DNA from: Mycolicibacterium setense
Lineage (GTDB): Bacteria > Actinomycetota > Actinomycetes > Mycobacteriales > Mycobacteriaceae
Assembly: GCF_000805385.1 (NCBI RefSeq)
Contig: NZ_JTJW01000005.1
Location: 310,001 to 374,000 of the forward strand
Length of the DNA: 64,000 nucleotides
Direction: 5' to 3'
A model generated the notes under the pieces. It saw only the letters and a list, made by a program, of their open reading frames with translations. It searched no databases and was not told where the DNA came from. How positions within the stretch are numbered: the first letter of the stretch is position 1; each line of letters begins with the position of its first letter. A program made the translations under genes and the position numbers. Of this stretch, positions 9,031 through 17,051 are shown one piece after another.

Positions 9031-9741
9031 TCAGCCCGCCTTGGTCGCGATGGTCGCGATGCCCTCGAGCAGTTGATCCAGGCCGGAATGGAAATCGGCC
9101 ACCGGGCCGTCTTCGGGTTGATCGAATGCGCCTGCGTCGATCGCGGCCGCCAGTGCGGGGAACCGCGACGGGGTCACCAAGCGGCGCAGCAGGGCCGGGT
9201 ACTCACTGTCGTCAGCGCCGCGGTTCTCGACGGCCAATGCCGCCGAGCCTCGCGTGAAGATCAGCACGGCGATGACCGCGGTGAGCTTCTCGCGCTCGGC
9301 CATGGCGGTGGCGGACAGGGTGGCCAGGCCGGCGTCGAGCCAGGCCAGCTGGCCGGGATCGGCGGGCAGGCCCGCTGACGCGGCCTGCAGGATCCACGGA
9401 TGGCGGTGGTAGACGCCCCACAGCTCGTGCGCCCAATTCTTCAGTGCGCCACGCCAATCCGTGCCATCTGGCAGTGGAGGAGGTGAGCCCGGTCCGGTCG
9501 CGAGCATGAACGTCACCAGCTCGTCTTTGTTGGCCACGTGCCGGTACAGCGACATCGTGCCGCACCCGAGCCGCTCGGCCAACCGTGCCATCGACAGGGC
9601 GGCGAGCCCGTCGGTGTCGGCGAGCTCGACGGCGGCCGCGACGATCGCCTGCCTGGTCAGCCCGCGCGACCGGCCCGGCGCCGGATCCGGTTGCCAGAGC
9701 AGGCGCAGCGCGCGGGGGAGCGGGGAATCGGGGCTGGTCAT
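9031..9741 (-). CDS. TetR-family regulator (TetR_C_1 type)
   Basis: 236-residue TetR/AcrR protein with an HTH at about residues 30-75 (LTRQAIVAAAVELADTDG ... GTMSLYRHVANKDELV) and the long C-terminal ligand-binding domain typical of TetR(B)-like regulators. It ends 3 bases from the convergent MFS stop and is divergent from the DUF2306 gene. Two copies of a GCGTATG dyad lie in the divergent gap and are its probable operators. A TACCCT on the minus strand (9755-9750) could serve as its own -10, giving an almost leaderless transcript. Confidence 0.85.
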   Translation of the reverse strand: MTSPDSPLPRALRLLWQPDPAPGRSRGLTRQAIVAAAVELADTDGLAALSMARLAERLGCGTMSLYRHVANKDELVTFMLATGPGSPPPLPDGTDWRGALKNWAHELWGVYHRHPWILQAASAGLPADPGQLAWLDAGLATLSATAMAEREKLTAVIAVLIFTRGSAALAVENRGADDSEYPALLRRLVTPSRFPALAAAIDAGAFDQPEDGPVADFHSGLDQLLEGIATIATKAG

Positions 9742-9759
9742 CAGTGTTCAGGGTAATCA

Positions 9760-9788
9760 GTGACATTCGAAAGCGTATGCCATACCCT
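9760..9788 (+). promoter_or_regulatory. Promoter of the DUF2306 gene (leaderless)
   Basis: GTGACA (9760-9765) is one base from TTGACA. A 17-base spacer leads to TACCCT (9783-9788), which fits the mycobacterial TANNNT -10. The expected start is near 9795, one base before ATG 9796, so the mRNA would have no leader. Confidence 0.5.
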
Positions 9789-9806
9789 TCTGCGTATGGC
9801 ATACGC
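9773..9806. promoter_or_regulatory. Double TetR operator spanning -10 and start codon
   Basis: GCGTATG-C-CATACCC (9773-9787, one mismatch in the arms) and GCGTATG-G-CATACGC (9792-9806, perfect) are two copies of one dyad with centres 19 bp apart, close to two helical turns. The first covers the -10 and the second covers ATG 9796. Such spacing suits two dimers on one face of the DNA. Confidence 0.65.
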
Positions 9807-10491
9807 ATCGAAGCGCTCCAACCGCTTGGCCGTGGTGCTCGCGGTCATCGTGACGGCGTTTCTCGCCTATTCGTTACCGCCGTACCTGACCGGCGGTACC
9901 CGGGTGCCCTCCACGTTCGGGCCGCACTATCCGCTGCTGGTCGCGCATGTGCTCTTCGCGAGCGTGGCGACGGTGTGCGCCGTCGTGCAGATCTGGCCAG
10001 GCCTGCGGCGTCGACATCCGGTGCTGCACCGGCGCACCGGACGCGGCTACGTCGCGACGGCGATTCCGGCGGCCATCTGCGCCGTGGTGATCGGGGCGGC
10101 GACCCCGTTCGGCCCGATACTGAGGGTCAGTAACCTGGTCCTCGGGGCGCTATGGCTCTGGTTCACGGTCGATGGCTTCCTGGCGGCGCGACAGCGCAGG
10201 TTCGGTGCACACCGGCGCCAGATGCTGCGCAGTGCGACGCTGGCGCTGTCGATCATCACCAACAGAATCTGGACCCCGGTGCTGTACCTGAGTTTGCAGC
10301 CGTTGCGCGACAGCGTCTTCGGCGGGAACGAGGAACGGTATGTCTGGATGGTCGCGGGCGTCGGCGGCTGGTTGGGCTGGACCATCCCGCTCCTGCTGTT
10401 GCAGCTGTGGATGCGTCGCCGGCACGGAATGCGCGGTTCGCGAACAGGTTTCGACGAACGGGACGCTGCCGTTGCGTTCGCCAGGAACTGA
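9796..10491 (+). CDS. DUF2306-type membrane protein
   Basis: 231-residue integral membrane protein with about six to seven hydrophobic segments. A first segment at residues 11-28 is followed by HPVLHRRTGRGY near residue 75, the His/Arg-rich signature I associate with DUF2306. Function of the family is not known. ATG 9796 lies inside the second operator repeat and just after the predicted transcription start; GTG 9760 upstream would coincide with the -35 and is less likely. Divergent from and probably repressed by the TetR protein at 9031-9741. Confidence 0.75.
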   Translation: MAYASKRSNRLAVVLAVIVTAFLAYSLPPYLTGGTRVPSTFGPHYPLLVAHVLFASVATVCAVVQIWPGLRRRHPVLHRRTGRGYVATAIPAAICAVVIGAATPFGPILRVSNLVLGALWLWFTVDGFLAARQRRFGAHRRQMLRSATLALSIITNRIWTPVLYLSLQPLRDSVFGGNEERYVWMVAGVGGWLGWTIPLLLLQLWMRRRHGMRGSRTGFDERDAAVAFARN

Positions 10492-10562
10492 CTGGCAAGG
10501 GGGCCGTTCGGTGAACGTGATGGTGCCGGAGTGCGGCAGGAGCGACACCGCAGACGCGCGAC

Positions 10563-10568
10563 TAGTCT
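10563..10568 (+). promoter_or_regulatory. -10 element for a leaderless FGE transcript
   Basis: TAGTCT fits TANNNT and ends 7 bases before GTG 10576. No convincing -35 was found. Supports GTG 10576 as the translation start. Confidence 0.35.
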
Positions 10569-10575
10569 CGATTTC

Positions 10576-11478
10576 GTGTTCACCGAACTGATCGAGCTGC
10601 CCGGCGGGACCTTCCGGATGGGTTCGACGGCGTTCTATCCCGAAGAGGCGCCGGCGCACACCGCGACCGTCGCCGCGTTCGGCATCGAGAAGCACCCCGT
10701 CACCACCGCCCAGTTCGGCGCGTTCGTGGAGGACACCGGATACGTCACGATTGCCGAGCGACCGATGGACCCGGCGCTGTATCCCGGGGTCGCCGAGGCT
10801 GATCTGGTGCCCGGTGCCCTGGTGTTCACACCCACCAGCGGCCCTGTGGACCTGCGGGACTGGCGTCAGTGGTGGGACTGGGTGCCCGGCGCCAATTGGC
10901 GTCGGCCCTTCGGACCCGATCGGGATCCGGCCGCGGCCGACCATCCCGTCGTACAAGTGGCCTACCCCGACGCCGCGGCCTACGCGGCGTGGGCTGGTCG
11001 CCGGTTGCCCACCGAAGCCGAATGGGAGTACGCGGCCGCCGGGGGAGTCGAGGGCATCTACGCCTGGGGCGATGAGGTCACGCCGGGCGGAGCGCTCATG
11101 GCCAACACCTGGCAGGGCCGGTTCCCCTACCGCAACGACGGCGCGCTCGGCTGGCGCGGCACGTCTCCGGTCGGAGCTTTCCCGGCGAACGCGTTCGGCC
11201 TGTCGGACATGATCGGCAACGTGTGGGAGTGGACCACCACGCGGTTCAGCGGGCAGCACCGCCCGGAGGCCGACGCGCCGGCATGTTGCCCGCCTTCCGG
11301 GGCCGCGCGGCCGGCGACATCGGAGTCGGCCGCCGACCCCACCGTGAACCAGGTGCTCAAGGGTGGTTCGCACCTGTGTGCGCCCGAGTACTGTCACCGG
11401 TACCGTCCGGCGGCACGGTCGCCACAGTCGCAGGACAGCGCGACCACTCACATCGGATTTCGCTGCGCTCTAGGCTGA
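10576..11478 (+). CDS. Formylglycine-generating enzyme (sulfatase-modifying factor)
   Basis: 300-residue FGE/SUMF1-fold protein; the M. tuberculosis counterpart by position is Rv0712. The enzyme oxidises the Cys of a CxPxR motif in type I sulfatases to formylglycine using O2 and copper. The C-terminal active-site segment reads LKGGSHLCAPEYCHRYRPAARS, and both catalytic cysteines are present (Cys268 and Cys273), which separates true FGE from EgtB- and PvdO-like relatives. RLPTEAEWEYAA and GNVWEWT, the other fold landmarks, are near 145 and 215. GTG 10576 gives the N-terminus FTELIELPGGTFRMGS; upstream frame to 10531 looks non-coding. No type I sulfatase gene is in the window. The spc operon promoter lies just downstream. 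Confidence 0.9.
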   Translation: MFTELIELPGGTFRMGSTAFYPEEAPAHTATVAAFGIEKHPVTTAQFGAFVEDTGYVTIAERPMDPALYPGVAEADLVPGALVFTPTSGPVDLRDWRQWWDWVPGANWRRPFGPDRDPAAADHPVVQVAYPDAAAYAAWAGRRLPTEAEWEYAAAGGVEGIYAWGDEVTPGGALMANTWQGRFPYRNDGALGWRGTSPVGAFPANAFGLSDMIGNVWEWTTTRFSGQHRPEADAPACCPPSGAARPATSESAADPTVNQVLKGGSHLCAPEYCHRYRPAARSPQSQDSATTHIGFRCALG

Positions 11479-11572
11479 GGCCCCGAACCCGCCGCACCGA
11501 GGGTGCGCACTGACCGCATTCCACGGCTCTGACGCGATCTCATCGCACGCTCGCGGACAAACGGGCGACGAT

Positions 11573-11601
11573 TTGGCGCATTCGCCGTGCTCACCTAGTA
11601 T
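11573..11601 (+). promoter_or_regulatory. spc operon promoter
   Basis: TTGGCG (11573-11578), a 17-base spacer and TAGTAT (11596-11601) give a good housekeeping sigma promoter. Transcription would begin near 11608, leaving a leader of about 124 bases before rplN. Confidence 0.65.
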
Positions 11602-11626
11602 GTAGGGGTTGCCTTGGGCAGACCTC

Positions 11627-11651
11627 GGTTGACTGCTGTTCTGAGTCAACC
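11627..11651 (+). promoter_or_regulatory. Hairpin in the spc operon leader
   Basis: GGTTGACT (11627-11634) and AGTCAACC (11644-11651) form a perfect 8-bp stem with a 9-base loop. It starts about 20 bases into the predicted rplN leader and has no T-run, so it is more likely a regulatory or stability element than a terminator. Confidence 0.45.
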
Positions 11652-11731
11652 CCGCGTGCCCTTCGGAAACAAAGACCGCGCACGTCCAGGTCGGTATCTG
11701 GCGTGCATACAAAACCAGGTCAGGAGATCGA

Positions 11732-12100
11732 GTGATTCAGCAGGAATCGCGGTTGAAGGTCGCCGACAACACGGGCGCCAAGGAGATCTTGTGCATCCGC
11801 GTGCTCGGCGGCTCATCGCGACGCTACGCCGGCATCGGCGACATCATTGTCGCGACCGTCAAGGACGCCATCCCGGGCGGCAACGTCAAGCGCGGCGATG
11901 TCGTGAAGGCCGTTGTGGTTCGCACCGTCAAGGAGCGTCGCCGCGCCGACGGCAGCTACATCAAGTTCGACGAGAACGCCGCCGTCATCATCAAGGCCGA
12001 CAACGACCCCCGCGGGACCCGCATCTTCGGGCCGGTCGGTCGCGAACTGCGCGAGAAGAAGTTCATGAAGATCGTCTCGCTGGCCCCGGAGGTTTTGTAA
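11732..12100 (+). CDS. rplN: 50S ribosomal protein L14
   Basis: 122-residue L14, the usual bacterial length, starting [17 protein letters not shown] after a GTG codon with AGGAG upstream (11722-11726). It lies at the subunit interface near the bridge to 16S rRNA. First gene of the spc operon; its stop is followed directly by rplX. Confidence 0.97.
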   Translation: MIQQESRLKVADNTGAKEILCIRVLGGSSRRYAGIGDIIVATVKDAIPGGNVKRGDVVKAVVVRTVKERRRADGSYIKFDENAAVIIKADNDPRGTRIFGPVGRELREKKFMKIVSLAPEVL

Positions 12101-12418
12101 ATGAAGGTCCACAAGGGCGACACCGTGCTGGTGGTGTCAGGCAAGGACAAGGGTGCGAAGGGCAAGGTCATCGAGGCCTACCCGACCCGCGACAAGGTCC
12201 TGGTCGAGGGCGTCAACCGGATCAAGAAGCACACCGCGCAGTCGCAGAACGAGCGCGGCGCGTCGTCGGGCGGCATCGTGACCCAGGAGGCCGCGATCCA
12301 CGTGTCCAACGTGATGGTCGTCGACTCCGACGGCAAGCCGACCCGCGTGGGTTACCGCGTCGATGAGGAGACCGGCAAGAAGGTCCGCATCGCCAAGACC
12401 AATGGCAAGGACATCTGA
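12101..12418 (+). CDS. rplX: 50S ribosomal protein L24
   Basis: 105-residue L24 with the KOW motif at the N-terminus ([20 protein letters not shown]). An early assembly protein that binds the 5' end of 23S rRNA. It starts on the base after the rplN stop and shares one base with rplE (TGATG), so expression is coupled. Confidence 0.97.
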   Translation: MKVHKGDTVLVVSGKDKGAKGKVIEAYPTRDKVLVEGVNRIKKHTAQSQNERGASSGGIVTQEAAIHVSNVMVVDSDGKPTRVGYRVDEETGKKVRIAKTNGKDI

Positions 12419-12981
12419 TGACTGCACCAGAGAAGGTTCAGCCCCGGCTGAAGCAGCGCTACCGCGAAGAGATCCGTGAGTCGCTGCAGAAGCAGTTCGA
12501 GTTCGACAACGTCATGCAGATCCCCGGCGTGGTCAAGGTTGTCGTCAACATGGGCGTCGGCGACGCGGCCCGTGACGCCAAGCTCATCAACGGCGCGGTT
12601 GCCGACCTGGCGCTGATCACCGGTCAGAAGCCCGAGATCCGCAAGGCCCGCAAGTCCATCGCACAGTTCAAGCTGCGTGAGGGGATGCCCATCGGTGCCC
12701 GCGTGACCCTGCGCGGCGACCGGATGTGGGAGTTCCTCGACCGGCTGATCTCCATCGCGCTGCCCCGTATCCGCGACTTCCGCGGCCTGAACGCCAAGCA
12801 GTTCGACGGCACCGGCAACTACACCTTCGGCCTCAACGAGCAGTCGATGTTCCACGAGATCGACGTGGACTCCATCGACCGCCCCCGCGGCATGGACATC
12901 ACTGTGGTCACCTCGGCGACCAACGACGACGAAGGCCGTGCGCTGCTGAAGGCGCTGGGCTTCCCCTTCAAGGAGAACTGA
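12418..12981 (+). CDS. rplE: 50S ribosomal protein L5
   Basis: 187-residue L5, which binds 5S rRNA and the central protuberance. The core reads [13 protein letters not shown]...[15 protein letters not shown] and the later [14 protein letters not shown] segment is diagnostic. ATG at 12418 overlaps the rplX stop by one base; rpsN follows after 4 bases. Confidence 0.97.
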   Translation: MTAPEKVQPRLKQRYREEIRESLQKQFEFDNVMQIPGVVKVVVNMGVGDAARDAKLINGAVADLALITGQKPEIRKARKSIAQFKLREGMPIGARVTLRGDRMWEFLDRLISIALPRIRDFRGLNAKQFDGTGNYTFGLNEQSMFHEIDVDSIDRPRGMDITVVTSATNDDEGRALLKALGFPFKEN

Positions 12982-12985
12982 GCAC

Positions 12986-13171
12986 ATGGCAAAGAAGGCG
13001 CTGGTCCACAAGGCCAACAAGAAGCCCAAGTTCGCGGTTCGCGCTTACACGCGGTGCAACAAGTGCGGTCGCCCGCACTCGGTTTACCGCAAGTTCGGGC
13101 TGTGCCGTATCTGCCTGCGCGAGATGGCGCACGCGGGTGAACTGCCCGGCGTGCAGAAGTCCAGCTGGTAG
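12986..13171 (+). CDS. rpsZ: 30S ribosomal protein S14, zinc-binding (type Z)
   Basis: 61-residue S14. Length and the paired cysteines (CNKCGRP and CRICLR) show the zinc-ribbon type, not the longer zinc-free paralogue used in zinc starvation. Its place in the spc operon is the standard place for the housekeeping copy. A 118-base non-coding gap to rpsH follows, longer than others in the operon. Confidence 0.96.
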
Positions 13172-13289
13172 GTCCCCCGCCGGGCTCCAGAAGACCCAGC
13201 GCGCGAGCGCAGCAGACCACAGACCAATCCAAACAGGTTGCGGAAGGCCCTGAAGAGGGAACCGCCGCGAGGAAGGTGAGCCGGTTGTC

Positions 13290-13688
13290 ATGACGATGAC
13301 TGACCCGATCGCAGACTTTTTGACACGTCTGCGCAACGCCAATTCGGCGTATCACGATGAGGTGACTCTGCCCCACTCGAAGATCAAGGCGAACATCGCC
13401 GAGATCCTCAAGAAAGAGGGCTACATCAACGACTACCGCACCGAGGATGCTCGCGTCGGCAAGTCCCTGGTGGTCTCGCTCAAGTACGGCCCCAGCCGTG
13501 AGCGCAGCATCGCCGGCCTGCGCCGGGTGTCCAAGCCCGGCCTGCGGGTCTACGCAAAATCCACCAATCTGCCTCGGGTGCTCGGCGGCCTGGGCGTGGC
13601 GATCATCTCCACGTCCTCTGGCCTGCTCACCGACCGCCAGGCATCACGACAAGGCGTGGGCGGCGAAGTCCTCGCTTACGTCTGGTAG
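13290..13688 (+). CDS. rpsH: 30S ribosomal protein S8
   Basis: 132-residue S8 starting [17 protein letters not shown], with the C-terminal [12 protein letters not shown] rRNA-binding motif. A primary 16S rRNA binder in the central domain. In E. coli it also represses the spc operon; whether that holds here is unknown. AAGGTGAG lies upstream of the ATG. Confidence 0.97.
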   Translation: MTMTDPIADFLTRLRNANSAYHDEVTLPHSKIKANIAEILKKEGYINDYRTEDARVGKSLVVSLKYGPSRERSIAGLRRVSKPGLRVYAKSTNLPRVLGGLGVAIISTSSGLLTDRQASRQGVGGEVLAYVW

Positions 13689-13700
13689 GGGGAGAACAAC

Positions 13701-14240
13701 ATGTCGCGTATTGGAAAGCAGCCGGTCCCGGTTCCCGCCGGGGTCGATGTGACGATCGACGGCCGCAATGTCTCGGTCAAGGGCCCCAAGGGCACCCTGG
13801 TCCTGGACATCGCCGAGCCGATCACCGTCGAGCGCAACGACGACGGCGCCATCGTGGTCAGCCGTCCCGATGACGAGCGGCGCAGCCGCTCCCTGCACGG
13901 TCTGTCCCGGACCCTGGTGGCCAACCTGGTCACCGGTGTCACCGAGGGCTACACCCGCAAGATGGAGATCTTCGGCGTCGGCTACCGCGTTCAGCTCAAG
14001 GGTTCCAACCTGGAGTTCGCACTCGGTTACAGCCACCCCGTGGTGATCGAGGCGCCCGAGGGCATCACGTTCGCCGTCGAGACGCCCACCAAGTTCTCGA
14101 TCACAGGTATCGACAAGCAGAAGGTCGGTCAGATCTCCGCGGTCATCCGCCGCCTGCGCCGCCCCGACCCGTACAAGGGCAAGGGCGTGCGTTACGAGGG
14201 TGAGCAGATCCGCCGCAAGGTCGGAAAGACAGGTAAGTAA
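13701..14240 (+). CDS. rplF: 50S ribosomal protein L6
   Basis: 179-residue L6 beginning [16 protein letters not shown], with the two repeated L6 domains and the C-terminal signature [16 protein letters not shown]. It sits near the base of the L7/L12 stalk. GGGGAGAA precedes the ATG; rplR follows after 2 bases. Confidence 0.97.
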   Translation: MSRIGKQPVPVPAGVDVTIDGRNVSVKGPKGTLVLDIAEPITVERNDDGAIVVSRPDDERRSRSLHGLSRTLVANLVTGVTEGYTRKMEIFGVGYRVQLKGSNLEFALGYSHPVVIEAPEGITFAVETPTKFSITGIDKQKVGQISAVIRRLRRPDPYKGKGVRYEGEQIRRKVGKTGK

Positions 14241-14242
14241 CC

Positions 14243-14653
14243 ATGGCTAGCAAAACAGAAGCCACGGCAGCGCAGCGTAAGCCGGTGGGGCAGAACATCT
14301 CCGAGACCCGTCGTAACTCCCGGCTGCGTCGGCACGCCCGGTTGCGCAAGAAGGTCTCCGGCACCGCCCAGACCCCGCGTCTGGTGGTGAACCGCTCGGC
14401 ACGCCACATCCACGTCCAGCTCGTCGACGACCTGGAAGGCGTCACTCTGGCGGCTGCCTCGTCGATCGAGGCCGACGTGCGTGCCGTCGAGGGCGACAAG
14501 AAGGCGCACAGTGTTCGGGTCGGTCAGCTGATCGCCGAGCGCGCCAAGGCCGCTGGTGTCGACACCGTCGTGTTCGACCGTGGTGGCTACACCTATGGCG
14601 GCCGGATCGCCGCGCTGGCGGATGCCGCGCGCGAGGGCGGGCTGAAATTCTGA
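14243..14653 (+). CDS. rplR: 50S ribosomal protein L18
   Basis: 136-residue L18, a 5S rRNA binder. The core [20 protein letters not shown] and C-terminal [20 protein letters not shown] are typical. The N-terminus carries about 20 extra residues compared with short L18 forms, as is common in mycobacteria. Confidence 0.97.
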   Translation: MASKTEATAAQRKPVGQNISETRRNSRLRRHARLRKKVSGTAQTPRLVVNRSARHIHVQLVDDLEGVTLAAASSIEADVRAVEGDKKAHSVRVGQLIAERAKAAGVDTVVFDRGGYTYGGRIAALADAAREGGLKF

Positions 14654-14675
14654 TGACTGTCAACGAGAGGATTGC

Positions 14676-15335
14676 ATGATGGCCGAGCAGGCAACTGGTG
14701 CCGGCGGCCCAGGCGCTTCCGACAACCGTGGTGGCCGCGGCCGCCGCGACGACCGTGGTGGCCGTGGTGGCCGCGACAGCGGTGAGAAGAGCAACTACAT
14801 CGAGCGCGTGGTGTCGATCAACCGCGTCTCCAAGGTGGTCAAGGGTGGTCGGCGCTTCAGCTTCACCGCGCTGGTCATCGTCGGTGACGGCAAGGGCATG
14901 GTCGGCGTCGGCTACGGCAAGGCCAAGGAAGTTCCGGCCGCCATCGCCAAGGGCGTCGAGGAGGCTCGCAAGAGCTTCTTCCGGGTTCCGCTGATCGGCG
15001 GCACCATTGTCCATCCGGTCCAGGGCGAAGCCGCTGCCGGCGTGGTGATGCTGCGTCCGGCCAGCCCCGGTACCGGTGTGATCGCCGGTGGTGCGGCTCG
15101 CGCGGTGCTGGAATGCGCCGGCGTGCACGACATCCTGGCCAAGTCGCTGGGCAGCGACAACGCGATCAACGTGGTGCATGCCACCGTTGCCGCGCTGAAG
15201 ATGATCCAGCGGCCGGAAGAGGTGGCGGCCCGTCGCGGTCTGCCGCTCGAGGACGTTGCGCCGGCCGGCATGCTGAAGGCCCGGCGTGAGAGCGAAGCGC
15301 TAGCTGCCGCAGCAGCGCGTGAGGGATCGGCATAA
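14676..15335 (+). CDS. rpsE: 30S ribosomal protein S5
   Basis: 219 residues with a Gly/Arg/Asp-rich low-complexity N-terminal extension (residues ~8-38, repeats of GGRG and RDDRGG) before the conserved dsRNA-binding fold that begins [17 protein letters not shown]5 shapes translational accuracy. Two ATGs (14676, 14679) are possible starts. The extension is an actinobacterial feature absent from E. coli S5. Confidence 0.97.
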   Translation: MMAEQATGAGGPGASDNRGGRGRRDDRGGRGGRDSGEKSNYIERVVSINRVSKVVKGGRRFSFTALVIVGDGKGMVGVGYGKAKEVPAAIAKGVEEARKSFFRVPLIGGTIVHPVQGEAAAGVVMLRPASPGTGVIAGGAARAVLECAGVHDILAKSLGSDNAINVVHATVAALKMIQRPEEVAARRGLPLEDVAPAGMLKARRESEALAAAAAREGSA

Positions 15336-15337
15336 CC

Positions 15338-15523
15338 ATGGCAGAACTCAAGATCACCCAGGTGCGCGGAACCATCGGCGCACGCTGGAAGCAGCGCGAA
15401 AGCCTGCGCACCCTTGGGCTGAAGAAGATTCGTCAGTCCGTGGTTCGTGAGGACAACGCGCAGACCCGCGGTCTGATCAAGGCCGTTCATCACCTCATCG
15501 AGGTGGAGGAGGTGAAGTCCTGA
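15338..15523 (+). CDS. rpmD: 50S ribosomal protein L30
   Basis: 61-residue L30, full length ([26 protein letters not shown]). It shares one base with rplO (TGATG at 15521-15525), indicating coupled translation. Confidence 0.96.
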   Translation: MAELKITQVRGTIGARWKQRESLRTLGLKKIRQSVVREDNAQTRGLIKAVHHLIEVEEVKS

Positions 15524-15966
15524 TGTCTGTTATCAAGCTTCACGACCTGAGGCCCGCCCCCGGGGAGAAGAAAGCCAAGACCCGCGTCGGTCGTGGTGAG
15601 GGCTCCAAGGGTAAGACCGCCGGTCGTGGTACCAAGGGCACCAAGGCCCGCAAGAACGTCCCCGCGACGTTCGAGGGTGGCCAGATGCCGATCCACATGC
15701 GGTTGCCGAAGCTCAAGGGCTTCAAGAACCGCTTCCGTACCGAGTACGAGGTCGTCAACGTCGGCGACATCACCAAGGCCTTCCCGCAGGGCGGCACCAT
15801 CGGTGTCGACGAGCTGGTGGCCAAGGGCCTGGTTCGCAAGAACTCCCTGGTGAAGGTTCTCGGCGACGGCAAGCTGACCGTCAAGGTCGACGTGACCGCC
15901 AACAAGTTCAGCGGTAGCGCCCGTGAGGCCATCACCGCTGCCGGCGGTTCGGCCACCGAGCTCTAA
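15523..15966 (+). CDS. rplO: 50S ribosomal protein L15
   Basis: 147-residue L15, with the basic glycine-rich N-terminal arm ([21 protein letters not shown]) and the conserved [18 protein letters not shown]. Last gene of the spc block here: a strong terminator follows, and secY-adk-map, which follow rplO directly in many bacteria, lie 13.7 kb further on. Confidence 0.97.
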   Translation: MSVIKLHDLRPAPGEKKAKTRVGRGEGSKGKTAGRGTKGTKARKNVPATFEGGQMPIHMRLPKLKGFKNRFRTEYEVVNVGDITKAFPQGGTIGVDELVAKGLVRKNSLVKVLGDGKLTVKVDVTANKFSGSAREAITAAGGSATEL

Positions 15967-15976
15967 TTTTCTCTGC

Positions 15977-16036
15977 GCGAGCAGACGTCAAAACCCCCGA
16001 AATCACCGGATTTCGGGGGTTTTTGCGTCTGCTCGC
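15977..16036. terminator. Bidirectional terminator between rplO and an LLM oxidoreductase
   Basis: AAACCCCCGAAATC (15991-16004) pairs with GATTTCGGGGGTTT (16009-16022) around a 4-base loop, and TTTTT follows. A-rich and T-rich flanks make it work in both directions, as needed between convergent genes. A second outer pair, GCGAGCAGACG (15977-15987) and CGTCTGCTCGC (16026-16036), extends the structure past the T-run. Confidence 0.92.
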
Positions 16037-16040
16037 CAGT

Positions 16041-16976
16041 TCAGGTGAGCTGCGGGATCACGTCAGCGGCCAATCGCTCCATCTGCTCGCGGTCCTCGGT
16101 GATGGTCGCGCCCGTGGGATTGAGCAGGATGGTCTGCGCACCTGCGTCGAGCACGTCGCGCAGGCCCCGCACCAGATCGTCCGCGGTGCCTGCCACGGCC
16201 ACATCTGCCAGTCCCGGCCGGTCGCCGTAGATCCGTGCCAGGCCCGCGGCCACCCGCTCCCTGGCGCGGGCGCCGTCGTCGTCGACGATCAGGTACACCC
16301 GTTTGCCGATCCGGAACGCACCATGATCCTTGCCCTGTTCGTCGATCTCGCGGCGGACCGTGCGCACAGCCTCGGCGAAGGCCGCGGTGGTGGAGGAGCC
16401 GGCGCCCAGAAATGCGTCGCCATGCCGCACGGCCCGGGCCAGTGCGGCGGGGGCATTGGCCCCGAACCAGATCGGCGGGTGCGGGCGCTGAACGGGTTTG
16501 GGGCTGATGGCCAGGTCGTCGACATCGCGGAACCGGCCGTGGAAGGTGATCCGGGGCTCGTCCGACCAGGCGGCCTTCATCAACTCGAGGCCCTCGGTGA
16601 AGCTGGAGATGAATGTCGAGGGATCCACCCCGAAGGCGGGGAACTGCCGAAAACCCCCACCGGGCGCCACCCCGACCTCGAGGCGGCCGTGGCTGAGCCG
16701 GTCCACCGCAGTGATCGCGGAAGCCAGCTGCAACGGATCGTGCAATGACGTGACCAGGACCGCCACCCCCAACCGCAGCGTCGTGGTGACCGCTGCGGCG
16801 TAGGACAGCAACTCCAGCGGGGCGATCGTCGGTGCCGGGCCCACGGTCTGCTCGATCGTCCAACCGCCTTCGAAGCCGAGTTCCTCGGCGCGAGCCAGAT
16901 ACGCCTTGAAACCCGTGTCATCGAAGCCGTCGTGGTCGAACTGCGGAAGTGAGATGGAAAACGTCACCCGTATCAC
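16041..16976 (-). CDS. LLM-class F420-dependent oxidoreductase
   Basis: 311-residue luciferase-like (TIM-barrel) protein. Segments ELLSYAAAVTTTLRLGVAVLV, HGRLEVGVAPGGG and PKPVQRPHPPIWFGAN are typical of actinobacterial F420-dependent LLM enzymes, which use reduced deazaflavin F420 for hydride transfer. GTG 16976 or 16967 is the likely start; the open frame continues to 17978 but that stretch lies over sppA and is not plausible coding. Convergent with rplO across the terminator. Substrate unknown. Confidence 0.82.
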   Translation of the reverse strand: MIRVTFSISLPQFDHDGFDDTGFKAYLARAEELGFEGGWTIEQTVGPAPTIAPLELLSYAAAVTTTLRLGVAVLVTSLHDPLQLASAITAVDRLSHGRLEVGVAPGGGFRQFPAFGVDPSTFISSFTEGLELMKAAWSDEPRITFHGRFRDVDDLAISPKPVQRPHPPIWFGANAPAALARAVRHGDAFLGAGSSTTAAFAEAVRTVRREIDEQGKDHGAFRIGKRVYLIVDDDGARARERVAAGLARIYGDRPGLADVAVAGTADDLVRGLRDVLDAGAQTILLNPTGATITEDREQMERLAADVIPQLT

Positions 16977-17051
16977 GGTACGACGGTGCGTCCGGGCGGG
17001 ACCGACTTCTCGTCGGCGCGCGCAGAATCCACCGATCGGTAGGCTCGGTCC

